Of a stretch of DNA of 64,000 nt, positions 38,601 through 46,383 are shown piece by piece (the first letter of the stretch is position 1; each line of letters starts with the position of its first letter). This stretch comes from Acetobacteraceae bacterium (lineage in GTDB: Bacteria > Pseudomonadota > Alphaproteobacteria > Acetobacterales > Acetobacteraceae). The DNA is taken from assembly GCA_947475245.1 (NCBI GenBank), contig CANJLW010000014.1, forward strand, positions 1 to 64,000, in the 5' to 3' direction. A program made the position numbers and the translations under genes. The notes under the pieces were generated by a model, which searched no databases, had not been told where the DNA came from, and worked only from the letters and a program-made list of their open reading frames with translations.

Positions 38601-40401
38601 GCAGGTGCCGACGGAAACAACCCCGACCGGGCGGACCGCCGCAACGAAGCAGGACCCCGCCGGAGGGAATACCGATTCCAAGGCACCGACGACGACGGTG
38701 CAGACGGAGCAAGCGACAACCCCGGCACCGACCACAGCAAATCCCAACGCCACCCCGGCCGCGCCCGCGACACCCGCACCGACCGACGTGGCGACGACAC
38801 CGCCCGCCCCGGACCCGGCGCCACCTTCAACCACGGTGACCCAGGCACCGCAGCCCGTCGAAGTAGTCGCGCCCACCGTTACACCCACTGTGGCGCAGGC
38901 GGAGCCAGCACCCACCGTTACGCCGACCGTAACACCCACCGTAACGCCCACTGTGGCACAGGCGGAGCCAGCGCCCACTGTTGCGCCGACCGTAACCCCA
39001 ACTGTCACGCCGACGATTGTCCCGACAGTGACGCCGACCGAAGCCCCGTTCCAGGTCGCCACGCTCGGCACGGTTCGCCCACCTGAACCGACCATATCCA
39101 AAAATCTGACTCCCACCGTCGACGCGCGCGGCGGGTTGGCGCAGGGCAAGGCGACCGGGCTCCGGTCCCTCGGCGAGGCCGCGACCGCGAACCTGCCCTC
39201 CGGCGTTCCAACCGGCACGGCGCAGGGGGCGTTTTCCGCCCGCACCACCGAGTTGATTGCCCGCGGCGCATCCCCATCCGCAGCGGCGGAAGGCGGCGCG
39301 CGCGCCGTCGCACAGGTCGGGGACGCCTCGACGCGCTCCGCCCCGGCCTCCCCGTCGCAGGCGTTGGGCGACGCGCTCGCGACCGGCGGAACCTTACCCT
39401 CGACACCGAATGCGGCCCTGGGCGCGGCGCTCGCATCCGGCATGTCGCCGAGCAGAGCGCTGGCCGCGTCTTCGGCATCGGCGGCGCGGGAAACGGCGAT
39501 GACCAGTGCCGCGCGCGTGCCTACCGGCCCCGGTGAATCGGCGGCGGGCGGGGCGAGCGCGGGCCGACTGCCGACCAACGCGCCGGCGCCCGGCGCTTTC
39601 GCGTCGGCGCTGGCATCGGGAAAGACGCCCTCCGCGGCGTGGGAAGCCTCCGCCAACGCCGCGCGCACGCGTGATGCGATGACGAGCCAGGCGACCTTGC
39701 CGACCACGCCGGGCCGTCAGGCCGGCAGCGCCCTGGCCGCCGGGCAGATGGGTTCCGTGCTGTCCCTGATCGGCCCCGGCGGCGGCCCGAATGCCCAGGC
39801 CGCGCTGCTGAACCAGCTACGCCGAGGGGCCAATCCGGAAGCCGCGTTGCAGGCGGCGATCCGCGCCGCCGCCACCAGGCAGGAACAGGAGCGTCTCGGC
39901 GCGGTCCCCATGACCGACGCCGCGCGACGCCGAGCGGCGATGGCCGAAGGACGGGTGCCGGAGGGGTGCGATACCGCGGCGTGCGAGGCCGCCGCCGCCC
40001 AATTGACCCAATCGACGGTCCCGGCAAACACCGCCGCCCAATCGATGTCGGAAGGGCGGCCGTCGATCGATCCGGCGGGCATACCGTCCGACCCCGCGAC
40101 CAGCGCGCGACTGTTCCAAAAGCCGGCAAGCCCCGAGGTTTTGCTGGAAACGTTGAACACCCGCTCCGCCGCCGCAACACGCGATGCCGATGCCGCGCGG
40201 GTCGCGAACGGCGATCCGGCGGGCGCGGCGTTGCTGGAACGTCTGGCCCAGGGGCGCACCACGCCGGAAGACCGCGCGCTGCTGGCGCGCAGTACCGACC
40301 TCGCAACTTTCTTCAGGTTACTGACCGCCGGATATTCTCCGGACAATGCCCTGCTCGGATCGCGCCCGTCGCAACCGGTTCAGGCGGGAACACGGCCATG
40401 A
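32632..40401 (+). CDS. Giant TpsA-type secreted adhesin with MBG repeats (filamentous haemagglutinin-like)
   Basis: The 2589-residue product starts at GTG 32632 with a basic, then hydrophobic, leader ending PAYAGS. The two-partner-secretion domain follows (about 40-280) with the hallmark NPNG at residues 121-124. A 370-residue beta-helix block occurs twice (about 537-906 and 907-1270). Then come MBG-type domains: one divergent copy, four near-identical 77-residue copies (1526-1833) and a final divergent copy. A Pro/Thr-rich linker with TPTV runs leads to an Ala-rich end with repeated ALASGxxPSxA motifs. It should be exported by the TpsB protein encoded two genes later and act at the cell surface. 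No ribosome binding site is obvious. Confidence 0.88.
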   Translation: MTGDGRGDFRRLRHALLAATALAPTQWVLPAYAGSPPPSNTLPTGGNFAAGAGAIAQQGTALAISQSSQRAVIDWKSFSIGSGASVTINNGAGATLNRVTGADMSQIAGSLRATGSMYLVNPNGVVIGPQGRIVTGGAFVAATSGPSASAFMQGSSLVFAGDSKAAISNAGTIASDRGDVLMFARTIENTGTILAPSGSASLISAQQVVLTEARSGGRIRVEVPAGSAGGGDITTSGVIDAARVRLQAAGGNIYALAGKDGGLVQATGIANRDGRLWLSASGSIVNSGTLVATEGPAPVRPIANTATPAASRGGSVQLNAGQRIVNTASGTIQAKGGSIAVRGSTGSRVDLSGVLDAGSPTGKGGRITVDGGTIGLAGARLDTSGATGGGSILVGDGRQSATGLSAERLTVDAASLLLANALTTGDGGTVSLWSTASTEFRGAIQAKGAADGRGGSAEVSSLGVLTFAGLVNLNGGKAVGNLLLDPASIDINVVGGGPIGGSIIDPAEIVTALDTANVTIANSAGGDIDVSSAISWSTANTLTLNSTGTLTVNAPITQAAPIGTTGGITLLAGSDIFIRSDIVGSGGTVNLLVNANMNGTGGGITVGSFTGTPPTGASMTGSPVTVKVTGDIVFGGGVAGDGKSYAVGLNGFNAVGVALLNGTTIDAGGTVTIRGEGGASSFADGIALYGGTIVGAAIVMDGRATDAGTSTFGVRLGDSGQPTSVTATSGDIDIVGNESAVSTNGVTNGGVSIDSATTISATAGSVTLTGFGGGTGAGGGVGIIVNAGAVINAGPGEILHLIGTSAADVPLSISMQGTLGGASSDATILLSGDRIDIGGTIVTKDDVWIRPFTSGLAIDVGSSTDSAAATLEISAAELQRIDATAIEVGRANAGDLKVTSAIALTSVGTLTLTTGGDLTVGGPITNTVGAGDLGAIELIAGKDIYIGNDIVGNGGTVDLLVNANTKGGGGGITIGKFTGTPPAGATMTGGPVTLNVTGDVDLGGGTAGDASDYAVGLNSFDGAGVALLAGTTIVAGGTVTINGEGGSGSSRAHGIALYGGTITADEIVLDGVATTAGTKTFGVMIGDAGRVAILKATGGDIEITGDQSSVSSNGALNAGIYLDTKATVTADSGSVLLGGRGGGTGAGGGQGVIIAAGAVVTAGAGETITLIGSSTAGAPLAISIQGTVGTATSDAKVVLTGDRIDIGGSIMTTGTVSIGPAATNWGVDLGSAVDTAGSKLELSPAEIGRISADVLSISAAGTGTMTQSAAIDTSASIRVLHLHAPAGLTQTAGSLIADELSLTGSDATLKSSGNSIGALSANLTGSLNLKLTGDVAIDFVNGTGGVTTGGTVALATDGVITLDYPIVANGNGDALILSGSSIINDTGPTALGVTAVGARWLAFTPTLTDLSAGGLTASLWLGTSFTAYSTGATVGANNRFVLAQTGTLTVTPDAAVTTYGTTATPTFTISGVLPGDTAAAAYSGTAGLSGAGLNAGTYTVNATIGSLASPENYAFAFATGTLTVSKAPLTVTTQPATFTYGQAQSFAVGYAGFQYTDTSAALGGAVAFTGQGNNVGTYPVTGSGLTSGNYAFTYVPGTLTVTKAPLTVTTLPATFTYGQAQSFAVGYGGFQYSDTAASLGGTLAFTGQGTNAGTYSVTGSGLTSGNYALNYVAGALTVTKAPLTVTTLPATFTYGQALSFAVGYGGFQYSDTSAALGGTLAFSGQGNNAGTYSVTGSGLTSGNYTFSYVPGTLTVTKAPLTVTTQPLSAAYGQAQPLTVGYSGLQYADTAASLGGALAFSGQGANVGTYSVTPSGLTSGNYTIYYLPGTLTVTPAALTVTASDLQKRFGTELTFTGSEFSASGLVGSDLVQTVTLSSPGSASSATVADGPYTIAAAGAVGTGLANYAITYRSGRLTVTAATTSTPASVDTALQTAAAIYVPTPVPYTPPTAIAPARVELSSLTVTGRGSVATWLGRSDLSISNQLSVPQLQVPTETTPTGRTAATKQDPAGGNTDSKAPTTTVQTEQATTPAPTTANPNATPAAPATPAPTDVATTPPAPDPAPPSTTVTQAPQPVEVVAPTVTPTVAQAEPAPTVTPTVTPTVTPTVAQAEPAPTVAPTVTPTVTPTIVPTVTPTEAPFQVATLGTVRPPEPTISKNLTPTVDARGGLAQGKATGLRSLGEAATANLPSGVPTGTAQGAFSARTTELIARGASPSAAAEGGARAVAQVGDASTRSAPASPSQALGDALATGGTLPSTPNAALGAALASGMSPSRALAASSASAARETAMTSAARVPTGPGESAAGGASAGRLPTNAPAPGAFASALASGKTPSAAWEASANAARTRDAMTSQATLPTTPGRQAGSALAAGQMGSVLSLIGPGGGPNAQAALLNQLRRGANPEAALQAAIRAAATRQEQERLGAVPMTDAARRRAAMAEGRVPEGCDTAACEAAAAQLTQSTVPANTAAQSMSEGRPSIDPAGIPSDPATSARLFQKPASPEVLLETLNTRSAAATRDADAARVANGDPAGAALLERLAQGRTTPEDRALLARSTDLATFFRLLTAGYSPDNALLGSRPSQPVQAGTRP
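34240..36450 (+). repeat. Two 1110-bp (370-codon) direct repeats inside the adhesin gene
   Basis: The blocks beginning near 34240 and 35350 are in frame and share long strings, for example the TIVAGGTVTI/TIDAGGTVTI, HGIALYGGTI/DGIALYGGTI and LTGDRIDIGG/LSGDRIDIGG stretches. They have diverged to many substitutions, so the duplication is old. Confidence 0.8.
37207..38130 (+). repeat. Four tandem 231-bp (77-codon) MBG repeats
   Basis: Unit boundaries at 37207, 37438, 37669 and 37900 are exactly 231 bases apart. Each unit encodes APLTVTT(Q/L)PATFTYGQAQSF-like starts and SGNY...YVPGTLTVTK-like ends. Near identity at the DNA level makes this a likely site of copy-number change. Confidence 0.92.
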
Positions 40402-40428
40402 TTTTTTTGACTGACGACACAGACACGT

Positions 40429-40457
40429 CGATCCGAGCGAGCGGGCGCGTCGGATCG
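40429..40457. promoter_or_regulatory. 8-bp inverted repeat between the adhesin and channel genes
   Basis: CGATCCGA and TCGGATCG are exact arms separated by 13 bases in the 77-bp gap. The repeat could be an operator or a weak processing hairpin; nothing further can be said. Confidence 0.3.
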
Positions 40458-40478
40458 GCACAACGGGGATAGTTCACT

Positions 40479-43409
40479 ATGGCAAGTCTGTTCACGAGTA
40501 TCCGCGGCCTGTCCAAATGGCGGCTGTTTTTGCTCCTCGTCACGGCCGCCGCGATGCTCGCGACGATCACGTCAGCGCTGACCTATCGCTTCGTCCTGAC
40601 GGAATCGACGGCTTCCCCCGTGCGGATCGCACTGATCGCGCCGTTGTCGGGGCCGTTGAGCGCAACGGGTTCGGCGATGCAGGCGGGCGTCAGACAGGCG
40701 CTGTCGCAACAGCGTAATACGATCGCCGGCCATCCGGTCGAACTGGTGCTGATCGACGAAAGCGCCCCCGACGCCGCCAACCGCGCGGTGGCCGATCCGC
40801 TGATCGTCGGCGTCGTCGGCCCCTATAGCGAGGCCGCCGCCGAACGTGTTCGTCCCGTGCTGTCCGCCGCCGGTATCGCTTCGCTCAGCTTCGCGTCCCC
40901 CGCCGGCGCGGCGGCGCCCGGCTTCTTTTCGATTGTCCCGAAAGCGGACCAGGAAGTGCGGTTCCTCGCGAACTACGTCCGCAACGTGCTGGGAGAGCCG
41001 CTGGTTTCGGTGATCCTGCCCAACCGGCCGGAAGCCGCCGCGCTGGCCGATGCTTTCGACGAAGTGTTGCAACGCTTCGGCACGCGGGTTGTTTATCGCT
41101 GGTCGGTCGCCGATCAAGCGGGGCTTCGGGCCGCGATCGCGGAGATCGCCGACAAGCAGATCGCCGGCAGCGTGCTGGTGCTGGGCGATCCGCTGTTCTC
41201 CGCCCAGGCATTGGCGTCGCTGCGATCGGCGGGCGTTCCGAACCGCGTGGTCGGCCTGCGCGATCTTGCCACGCAATCGTTTGAAACCGCGTTCAAGGCG
41301 GCCTGGACCGGGTCGGGAACACCGGGATCGGGAATGAACGGCACCGTCGCGACGGCGCCGGCCTTGTTCGATACGGCGGGCGCGGCGGCGCAGGAGTTCC
41401 GCACCGCGATCATCGCGCGCGGCGGGGTCGCGCCCGACTGGATTTCGGTTCTGGCGCACGATGCGACGACGCATCTGGCATCGGCCATCGCATCTCTTTC
41501 GGCCGGCGGGCCGATCGACGGGCCGACGCTGCGCAAGCGCATCCCGGCCAATCTGGCGGGCCACAACAGCGCCGAACGAGCCTTGCCCGGTCTGGCCGGA
41601 CCAATCTTCTTCGACGCCAACGCGATTGCCGAACGCGGGCAGCCCGTCGGCATCTATGACGGCATGGAGCTGATTTCCGCGCCGACCCAGCTTTCCCCGA
41701 TCCGCGAGGAAGGCGTGTCGAACTATCTGGAGGAACTGGCCGCCGGGCGGGCGCTGTACGTCAACGATCGGTTCATGTATAAAACCAACGTTGTCTACAC
41801 CGGCGTCCGACCGGAAAAGGTGTTCGACATCAATCCCGACGCCAATACGGTCGATATCGAGTTCCAGGTGTGGTTCCGTTGGCGCGGCGAACTGGACCCG
41901 CAGTCCATCGTCTTCCCCAACGCGTTGACGCCGATCGACATGAGCAAGGCGGAGCGGGAAGGCAAGTCGGGCGACCTGTCCTATCGCGCCTATCGGGTGC
42001 GCGGCCGCTTCTTCATGAACTATTCCAACGCGGCGCATGCCTACGGCACCCAGTTGGTGGAAGTGGCGTTCCGTCACCGCACCCTGGGCGCCAACAATCT
42101 GCTCTACGTGACCGACGTCCTCGGCATGGGGTTGGATAAAGGCTCCGCCCAAGGCGAAAGCGCGGAGAAACCGTCCGGCCTGCTCAACCGCCTGTTCGGC
42201 ACCTTGCCGACCGGAACACTCGCTCGGCAGCTTGCTTCCACCCGTCTGCTGGCCGGTATTTCCGGTTGGCTGGTGGATCGGGCGTGGTTGTCGCAGGAGG
42301 TCACGATTGCCGCCGGCACGGGCGATCCGACCTTTGTCGGCTTCGGCAAACCCGCGCCGCTATTCTCGACGATCGGCCTGGGCGTTGTGCTGAAGCCGGA
42401 CGTGATCGATCTGCAAGGCGCGATTCCGCCGAACTGGATGGTCTACGTGGCGATTTTTGCCGCGTTCGGCACGGTGCTGGCGCATATGCTGGACTGGAAG
42501 GACCGCAGCCACTTCTGGCGGGTGCAGACGCTGCTGCTGCGCATCGTCACCTGGCCGTTGCTGTTGATGTCGGTCTCGGCGCTGGCGCTGGATAACGCGC
42601 AGGACACGCTTTCCCCCAGCGTGGTGCGCACGATCGACATGACGGCGAGCGCGCTGTGGTGGGTGATCGGCGCATGGCTGATGAACATCGTCGTCGAACG
42701 CTTCGTCTGGGTGCCGTTGGAAGCGCGCAGCGAGCGGCGGATTCCGACGGTCTTCCGCATGATCGTGACGCTGATCATCTTCATCCTCGCGTCCTTCGGC
42801 ATTGTCGCGTTCGTGCTGGGTAAAACGATTACCAGCCTGCTCGCGACCTCCGGCATCCTGACCTTGATCGTCGGCCTGGCGGTCCAGTCCAACCTGCGCG
42901 ACGTGTTTTCCGGCATCATGCTGAACCTCGAACGACCGTTCAGGATCGGCGACTATCTGCGGGTTAACCGCAACATCGCGCAGGTCGTCGATATCTCGTG
43001 GCGCACCACGCGGTTGCAGGTGAAGGACGGGCGTATGATCGCGCTGCCGAACGGGCGGCTGTCGGACTCGGAAATCGAAAATCTGAGCGAGACGACGGAA
43101 TACGATGCCGATCTGACGATTGCGGTAGACGCGAATCTGGCGCCCGAAGCAATCATCGCCGCGATACGAGAGGCGGTGGAGGGCGTGGCGATCAAGCACG
43201 AGTTGAAGCGCGTGGGCCTGAAAGAGGTCGTCCGGGTCGGCGACGAATGGGTCGCGACGTATGTCGCCAGTGTCCTGGTCGGCAAATACAACGATATCGC
43301 GAAAATGCGCGAGGCCGGGATGCTCGGAATCTGGAACAATCTGCGGGCGATCGGGGTCAGCTGGGGGCCGGACAAGACCACGGCCGGCGGAGCACGCCCG
43401 ATTGGCTGA
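40479..43409 (+). CDS. Fusion of periplasmic binding domain, Cys-loop-receptor-like domain and MscS channel
   Basis: The 976-residue protein starts with a membrane helix (12-34). A complete type I periplasmic binding fold (about 47-405) follows, of the Leu/Ile/Val receptor class, with RIALIAPLSGPLSATG and VGVVGPYSEAAAERVRPVLS. Residues about 435-560 look like the ligand-binding beta sandwich of Cys-loop (pentameric) receptors: DINPDANTVDIEFQVWFRW, later RVRGRFFMNYSNAA. About four helices follow (653-780). The MscS pore helix and beta domain come last (785-870: TSGILTLIVGLAVQSNLRD, LERPFRIGDYL, ALPNG). This predicts a ligand-controlled small-conductance channel (inference). It lies between the adhesin and its TpsB transporter. 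Confidence 0.88.
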   Translation: MASLFTSIRGLSKWRLFLLLVTAAAMLATITSALTYRFVLTESTASPVRIALIAPLSGPLSATGSAMQAGVRQALSQQRNTIAGHPVELVLIDESAPDAANRAVADPLIVGVVGPYSEAAAERVRPVLSAAGIASLSFASPAGAAAPGFFSIVPKADQEVRFLANYVRNVLGEPLVSVILPNRPEAAALADAFDEVLQRFGTRVVYRWSVADQAGLRAAIAEIADKQIAGSVLVLGDPLFSAQALASLRSAGVPNRVVGLRDLATQSFETAFKAAWTGSGTPGSGMNGTVATAPALFDTAGAAAQEFRTAIIARGGVAPDWISVLAHDATTHLASAIASLSAGGPIDGPTLRKRIPANLAGHNSAERALPGLAGPIFFDANAIAERGQPVGIYDGMELISAPTQLSPIREEGVSNYLEELAAGRALYVNDRFMYKTNVVYTGVRPEKVFDINPDANTVDIEFQVWFRWRGELDPQSIVFPNALTPIDMSKAEREGKSGDLSYRAYRVRGRFFMNYSNAAHAYGTQLVEVAFRHRTLGANNLLYVTDVLGMGLDKGSAQGESAEKPSGLLNRLFGTLPTGTLARQLASTRLLAGISGWLVDRAWLSQEVTIAAGTGDPTFVGFGKPAPLFSTIGLGVVLKPDVIDLQGAIPPNWMVYVAIFAAFGTVLAHMLDWKDRSHFWRVQTLLLRIVTWPLLLMSVSALALDNAQDTLSPSVVRTIDMTASALWWVIGAWLMNIVVERFVWVPLEARSERRIPTVFRMIVTLIIFILASFGIVAFVLGKTITSLLATSGILTLIVGLAVQSNLRDVFSGIMLNLERPFRIGDYLRVNRNIAQVVDISWRTTRLQVKDGRMIALPNGRLSDSEIENLSETTEYDADLTIAVDANLAPEAIIAAIREAVEGVAIKHELKRVGLKEVVRVGDEWVATYVASVLVGKYNDIAKMREAGMLGIWNNLRAIGVSWGPDKTTAGGARPIG

Positions 43410-43449
43410 ACCCCGGGCCCTTGATGCCGGCGGACGGTTTCGGAGGGCC

Positions 43450-45096
43450 GTGACCCTGTTGCGGGTCATGGCCGTCGCGCTGCCGGCGATCGTCGGCGCG
43501 ACCCTGACGGCGGCGGCGGCGGATAATACGCCGACGCTGCGCGGTCTGGTGTTCGTGCCCGACGACGGTTCCTTCAAACGCAACGGCATCGCTTTGCCCG
43601 CGGGCGCGGCGGTCGATCTGACGCGCGTTACAATCCTGGATCGGGACGCGTTCCGCGCCGACATGCGCGCGCTGATCGGCAAGCCGTTGGCAATCGCGAC
43701 GCTGTCAGAAATCGTGCCGCTGGCGACGAAGGTTTTCGAGGCCGCCGGCCGACCGCTGGTGAACATCACGATCCCTGAACAGGATATCGGCTCCGGCATC
43801 GTTCAGGTCGTCGTGGGTGAGTATCGGGTCGGCAAGGTGACCATCGAAGGCGCCAACCACTTCAGCCCGGAGCTTTACAAGCGCGCGATCGGCGCGGTGC
43901 CGAACGAAACGATCGACATGCCGACCATGTCGGTCGGGCTGCGCCAGTTGAATACCAGCGACTATCGCTCCGTGGAGGTCGGCTTGCAGCCGGGCGGGCA
44001 GAGCGGGACGGTCGATGTGACGTTGCGCGCCACGGAACGCCGGCCGGTGACGGTTTCCCTGGGCTACGACAACGCGGGCAGCACCGGCACCGGTCGCAAC
44101 CAATGGACAGCCGGCGTCGGCGTCGCCAATACCGTCGGCACCCTCGACGATACCCTGTCCTATCAGTTCCTGAGCAGCGACTTCGTCAATCGGCGCCCTT
44201 CGTTGCTGTCGCACAGTCTTTCCTATGCGCTGACCGTGCCGCGCGTCGGCATATTCTCCCTGTCCGGCAACTATTCGACCACGCGCCCGCTGGTGGACAG
44301 CTTCCTGACCAGTCTGGGTCAAAGCACGCAGGTCGGGGCGCGCTTTACGCGCGAGGTGTTTGGGACGGAAGACACGTCTTTCCTGGTCCGCGCCGGTTTC
44401 GATTACAAAAGCACGAACAACGATCTTGCGTTCGGCGGTCAGACCATCGCCAACAGCGTCGGCAGGATCGGTCAGTTCGAACTTGCCGCCATTCTGGGGG
44501 CGGGCGACCGTTGGGGGCGCACGGACGGCAGTGTTTCCGGCATCGTCAGCCCCGGTCGGCTGTTCGGCGGCAACGACGATGCCAGCTTCTCCCGCCTGTC
44601 TCCCACCGCGCGGGCACGCTATGCCTATGTGCGCGCGGAGGCGACACGTTCGACGAATTTGCCCGCCAGCTTCGTCTGGTGGACCAAGGCCACGGCACAG
44701 TTCGCCGGTCAGGGACTGCTGGCGAGCGAACAACTGAACGGCGGTGGCGTTGCGAGCGCGCGGGGCTATCCGACCAGCACCGTGCGGGGCGACGGCGGAC
44801 TGATGGTCAGCAACGAGCTTCGCTTTCCGGGGTTCGGCCTGACCGGACTCGCGGGGCGCGATCTGATGGATCGGTTCCAGCCCTATCTGTTTCTGGACTA
44901 TGCGGCCGTATCCGCGCATCGCGCCGCCGGAACACGATCGGAGGACGGAACCTTGACCAGCTTTGGCCCCGGCGTTCGCATCATTGTCGACCGCTACGTC
45001 TCCCTGGGTCTCGATACCGGCGTGCAGCTTCGCACCGCCGGCGGACAGCGGTATCCGGGCCAGTTCCTGGACGTCTCGCTGACCGTTCGCTACTGA
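43450..45096 (+). CDS. TpsB-type outer membrane transporter (ShlB/FhaC family)
   Basis: From the GTG at 43450 the product has about 548 residues: a signal peptide (VMAVALPAIVGATLTAAAA), a POTRA part (with GIVQVVVGEYRVGKVTIEGANHFSPELY) and a 16-strand barrel. The barrel carries the ASARGYPTSTVRGDGG loop motif that plugs the pore in this family, and ends in VSLTVRY with a terminal aromatic. Its job is to export the giant adhesin encoded two genes upstream. The ATG at 43468 and a TTG at 43459 are other possible starts. The open frame extends upstream into the channel gene but is not coding there. Confidence 0.88.
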   Translation: MTLLRVMAVALPAIVGATLTAAAADNTPTLRGLVFVPDDGSFKRNGIALPAGAAVDLTRVTILDRDAFRADMRALIGKPLAIATLSEIVPLATKVFEAAGRPLVNITIPEQDIGSGIVQVVVGEYRVGKVTIEGANHFSPELYKRAIGAVPNETIDMPTMSVGLRQLNTSDYRSVEVGLQPGGQSGTVDVTLRATERRPVTVSLGYDNAGSTGTGRNQWTAGVGVANTVGTLDDTLSYQFLSSDFVNRRPSLLSHSLSYALTVPRVGIFSLSGNYSTTRPLVDSFLTSLGQSTQVGARFTREVFGTEDTSFLVRAGFDYKSTNNDLAFGGQTIANSVGRIGQFELAAILGAGDRWGRTDGSVSGIVSPGRLFGGNDDASFSRLSPTARARYAYVRAEATRSTNLPASFVWWTKATAQFAGQGLLASEQLNGGGVASARGYPTSTVRGDGGLMVSNELRFPGFGLTGLAGRDLMDRFQPYLFLDYAAVSAHRAAGTRSEDGTLTSFGPGVRIIVDRYVSLGLDTGVQLRTAGGQRYPGQFLDVSLTVRY

Positions 45097-45186
45097 TCCG
45101 TCGTTTGCACCAGGACATCCGGGGAACACGCTGGCAAACCCGCCCGACCGCGCGCATGCTTCCACCGGAATGGGACGCGCCGTGAC

Positions 45187-46383
45187 ATGAGTTGGCTCAA
45201 CCGTCTGTGGGACCGCGTCAGCGCCGAACTCTTTGTCGCGCCCAAGGCAGCGGCCATCCTGCCCGCGGCCGCGCCCGTTGTCTGGCTGCTGGGCAAGACA
45301 GGCGCGGGCAAGACATCGATCGTCGCGGCCCTGACCGGCGACACCCGCGCGGAAATCGGACCGGGGTTTCGGCCCTGCACGCGCACCGCCGCGTTTTACG
45401 ATCTGCCGCCCGAAGCCCCTCTGCTGCGCTTTCTGGACACGCGCGGGTTGGAAGAAAGCGATTACGACGCCGATGCCGACCTGACGTGGAGCGAGGGGCA
45501 ATCCCATCTGCTGCTGGCGGTGATGCGCGTGAACGACCTGGCGCAGGACGCCGTCGTTCGCGTGCTGAAAGCGGTTCGGCACCGGCATCCCGGATGGGGC
45601 CTGATCGTCGCGCAAACCGCGCTGCACACGCTGTATCCGCCGAACGTCCCGCATCCGCCGGCCTATCCGTACACCGGCGGCGCGGAGGACGAGATCAACC
45701 CGGCCCTGCCGCATCCGCTGCGCCAGGCGCTGGCCTATCAACGTCGGCAATTGGACAGCCTCCCCGGGCCGCGCCCCATTTTTGTGCCGTTGGATTTCAC
45801 CGACGCGGACGACCTCTATCCACCGGCGGCGTTCGGGATCGATGCATTGCTGACCGCCATGGCGACGGCCGGGGCGGACGCCGCCGCCGCGCTGCGTCGG
45901 GTGGCGATCGCGCGCGACATCGACCGCGTGCATGCCGGCTCGCAACGGCTTGTGCTGGGCTGCGCCACCGCCGCGGCGGTTTCCGGCGCGGTGCCGGTGC
46001 CGGCGGTCGGTATCGGCGGCGTCGCCTCGGCGGTCGCGGTCATGCTGCGCGGCATGGGGGAGCGCTACGGCGTGCAGTGGACCCGCGCCAATTTCGCGCG
46101 CTTTACCGGCGCGATCGGCATTGGCGGTCTGGCCTGGCTGGGTGTGCGTTTCGGCGTCGTGGAACTCGCCAAGTTGGTGCCCGTGGCCGGCAGCATTCTG
46201 GGCGGCACATTGAACGCCGCCGCCGCGTTTTCAATTGTCTACGGTACCGCGGAAGCCGCTCGGGTCTGGCTGCGTTACCAAAGCACCGGCACGGTCGCCC
46301 CCACTGATGAAGTACGCCGAGCATTTTTGACGGGACTGAGGGAGGGGCTGCGACGGCACCGGGATGAAAGGCGGCGGACGTGA
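45187..46383 (+). CDS. GTPase with C-terminal DUF697 membrane domain
   Basis: The 398-residue product has a P-loop GKTGAGKT at residues 36-43 and a G3 motif DTRGL at 84-88. The usual G4 NKxD is not seen (VAQTALHT stands in its place), so guanine specificity is uncertain. The region from about 245 to 360 is rich in Gly and Ala with hydrophobic helices (GCATAAAVSGAVPVPAVGIGGVAS, then LVPVAGSILGGTLNAAAAFS), which is the DUF697/YcjF pattern. Such proteins sit at the inner membrane. Its stop overlaps the start of the next GTPase gene by 3 bases. Confidence 0.85.
   Translation: MSWLNRLWDRVSAELFVAPKAAAILPAAAPVVWLLGKTGAGKTSIVAALTGDTRAEIGPGFRPCTRTAAFYDLPPEAPLLRFLDTRGLEESDYDADADLTWSEGQSHLLLAVMRVNDLAQDAVVRVLKAVRHRHPGWGLIVAQTALHTLYPPNVPHPPAYPYTGGAEDEINPALPHPLRQALAYQRRQLDSLPGPRPIFVPLDFTDADDLYPPAAFGIDALLTAMATAGADAAAALRRVAIARDIDRVHAGSQRLVLGCATAAAVSGAVPVPAVGIGGVASAVAVMLRGMGERYGVQWTRANFARFTGAIGIGGLAWLGVRFGVVELAKLVPVAGSILGGTLNAAAAFSIVYGTAEAARVWLRYQSTGTVAPTDEVRRAFLTGLREGLRRHRDERRRT

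Noticed and set aside
37093-39707. Several long minus-strand open frames across the adhesin repeats
   Set aside because: Antisense shadows of repetitive, GC-rich coding DNA; low-complexity translations.
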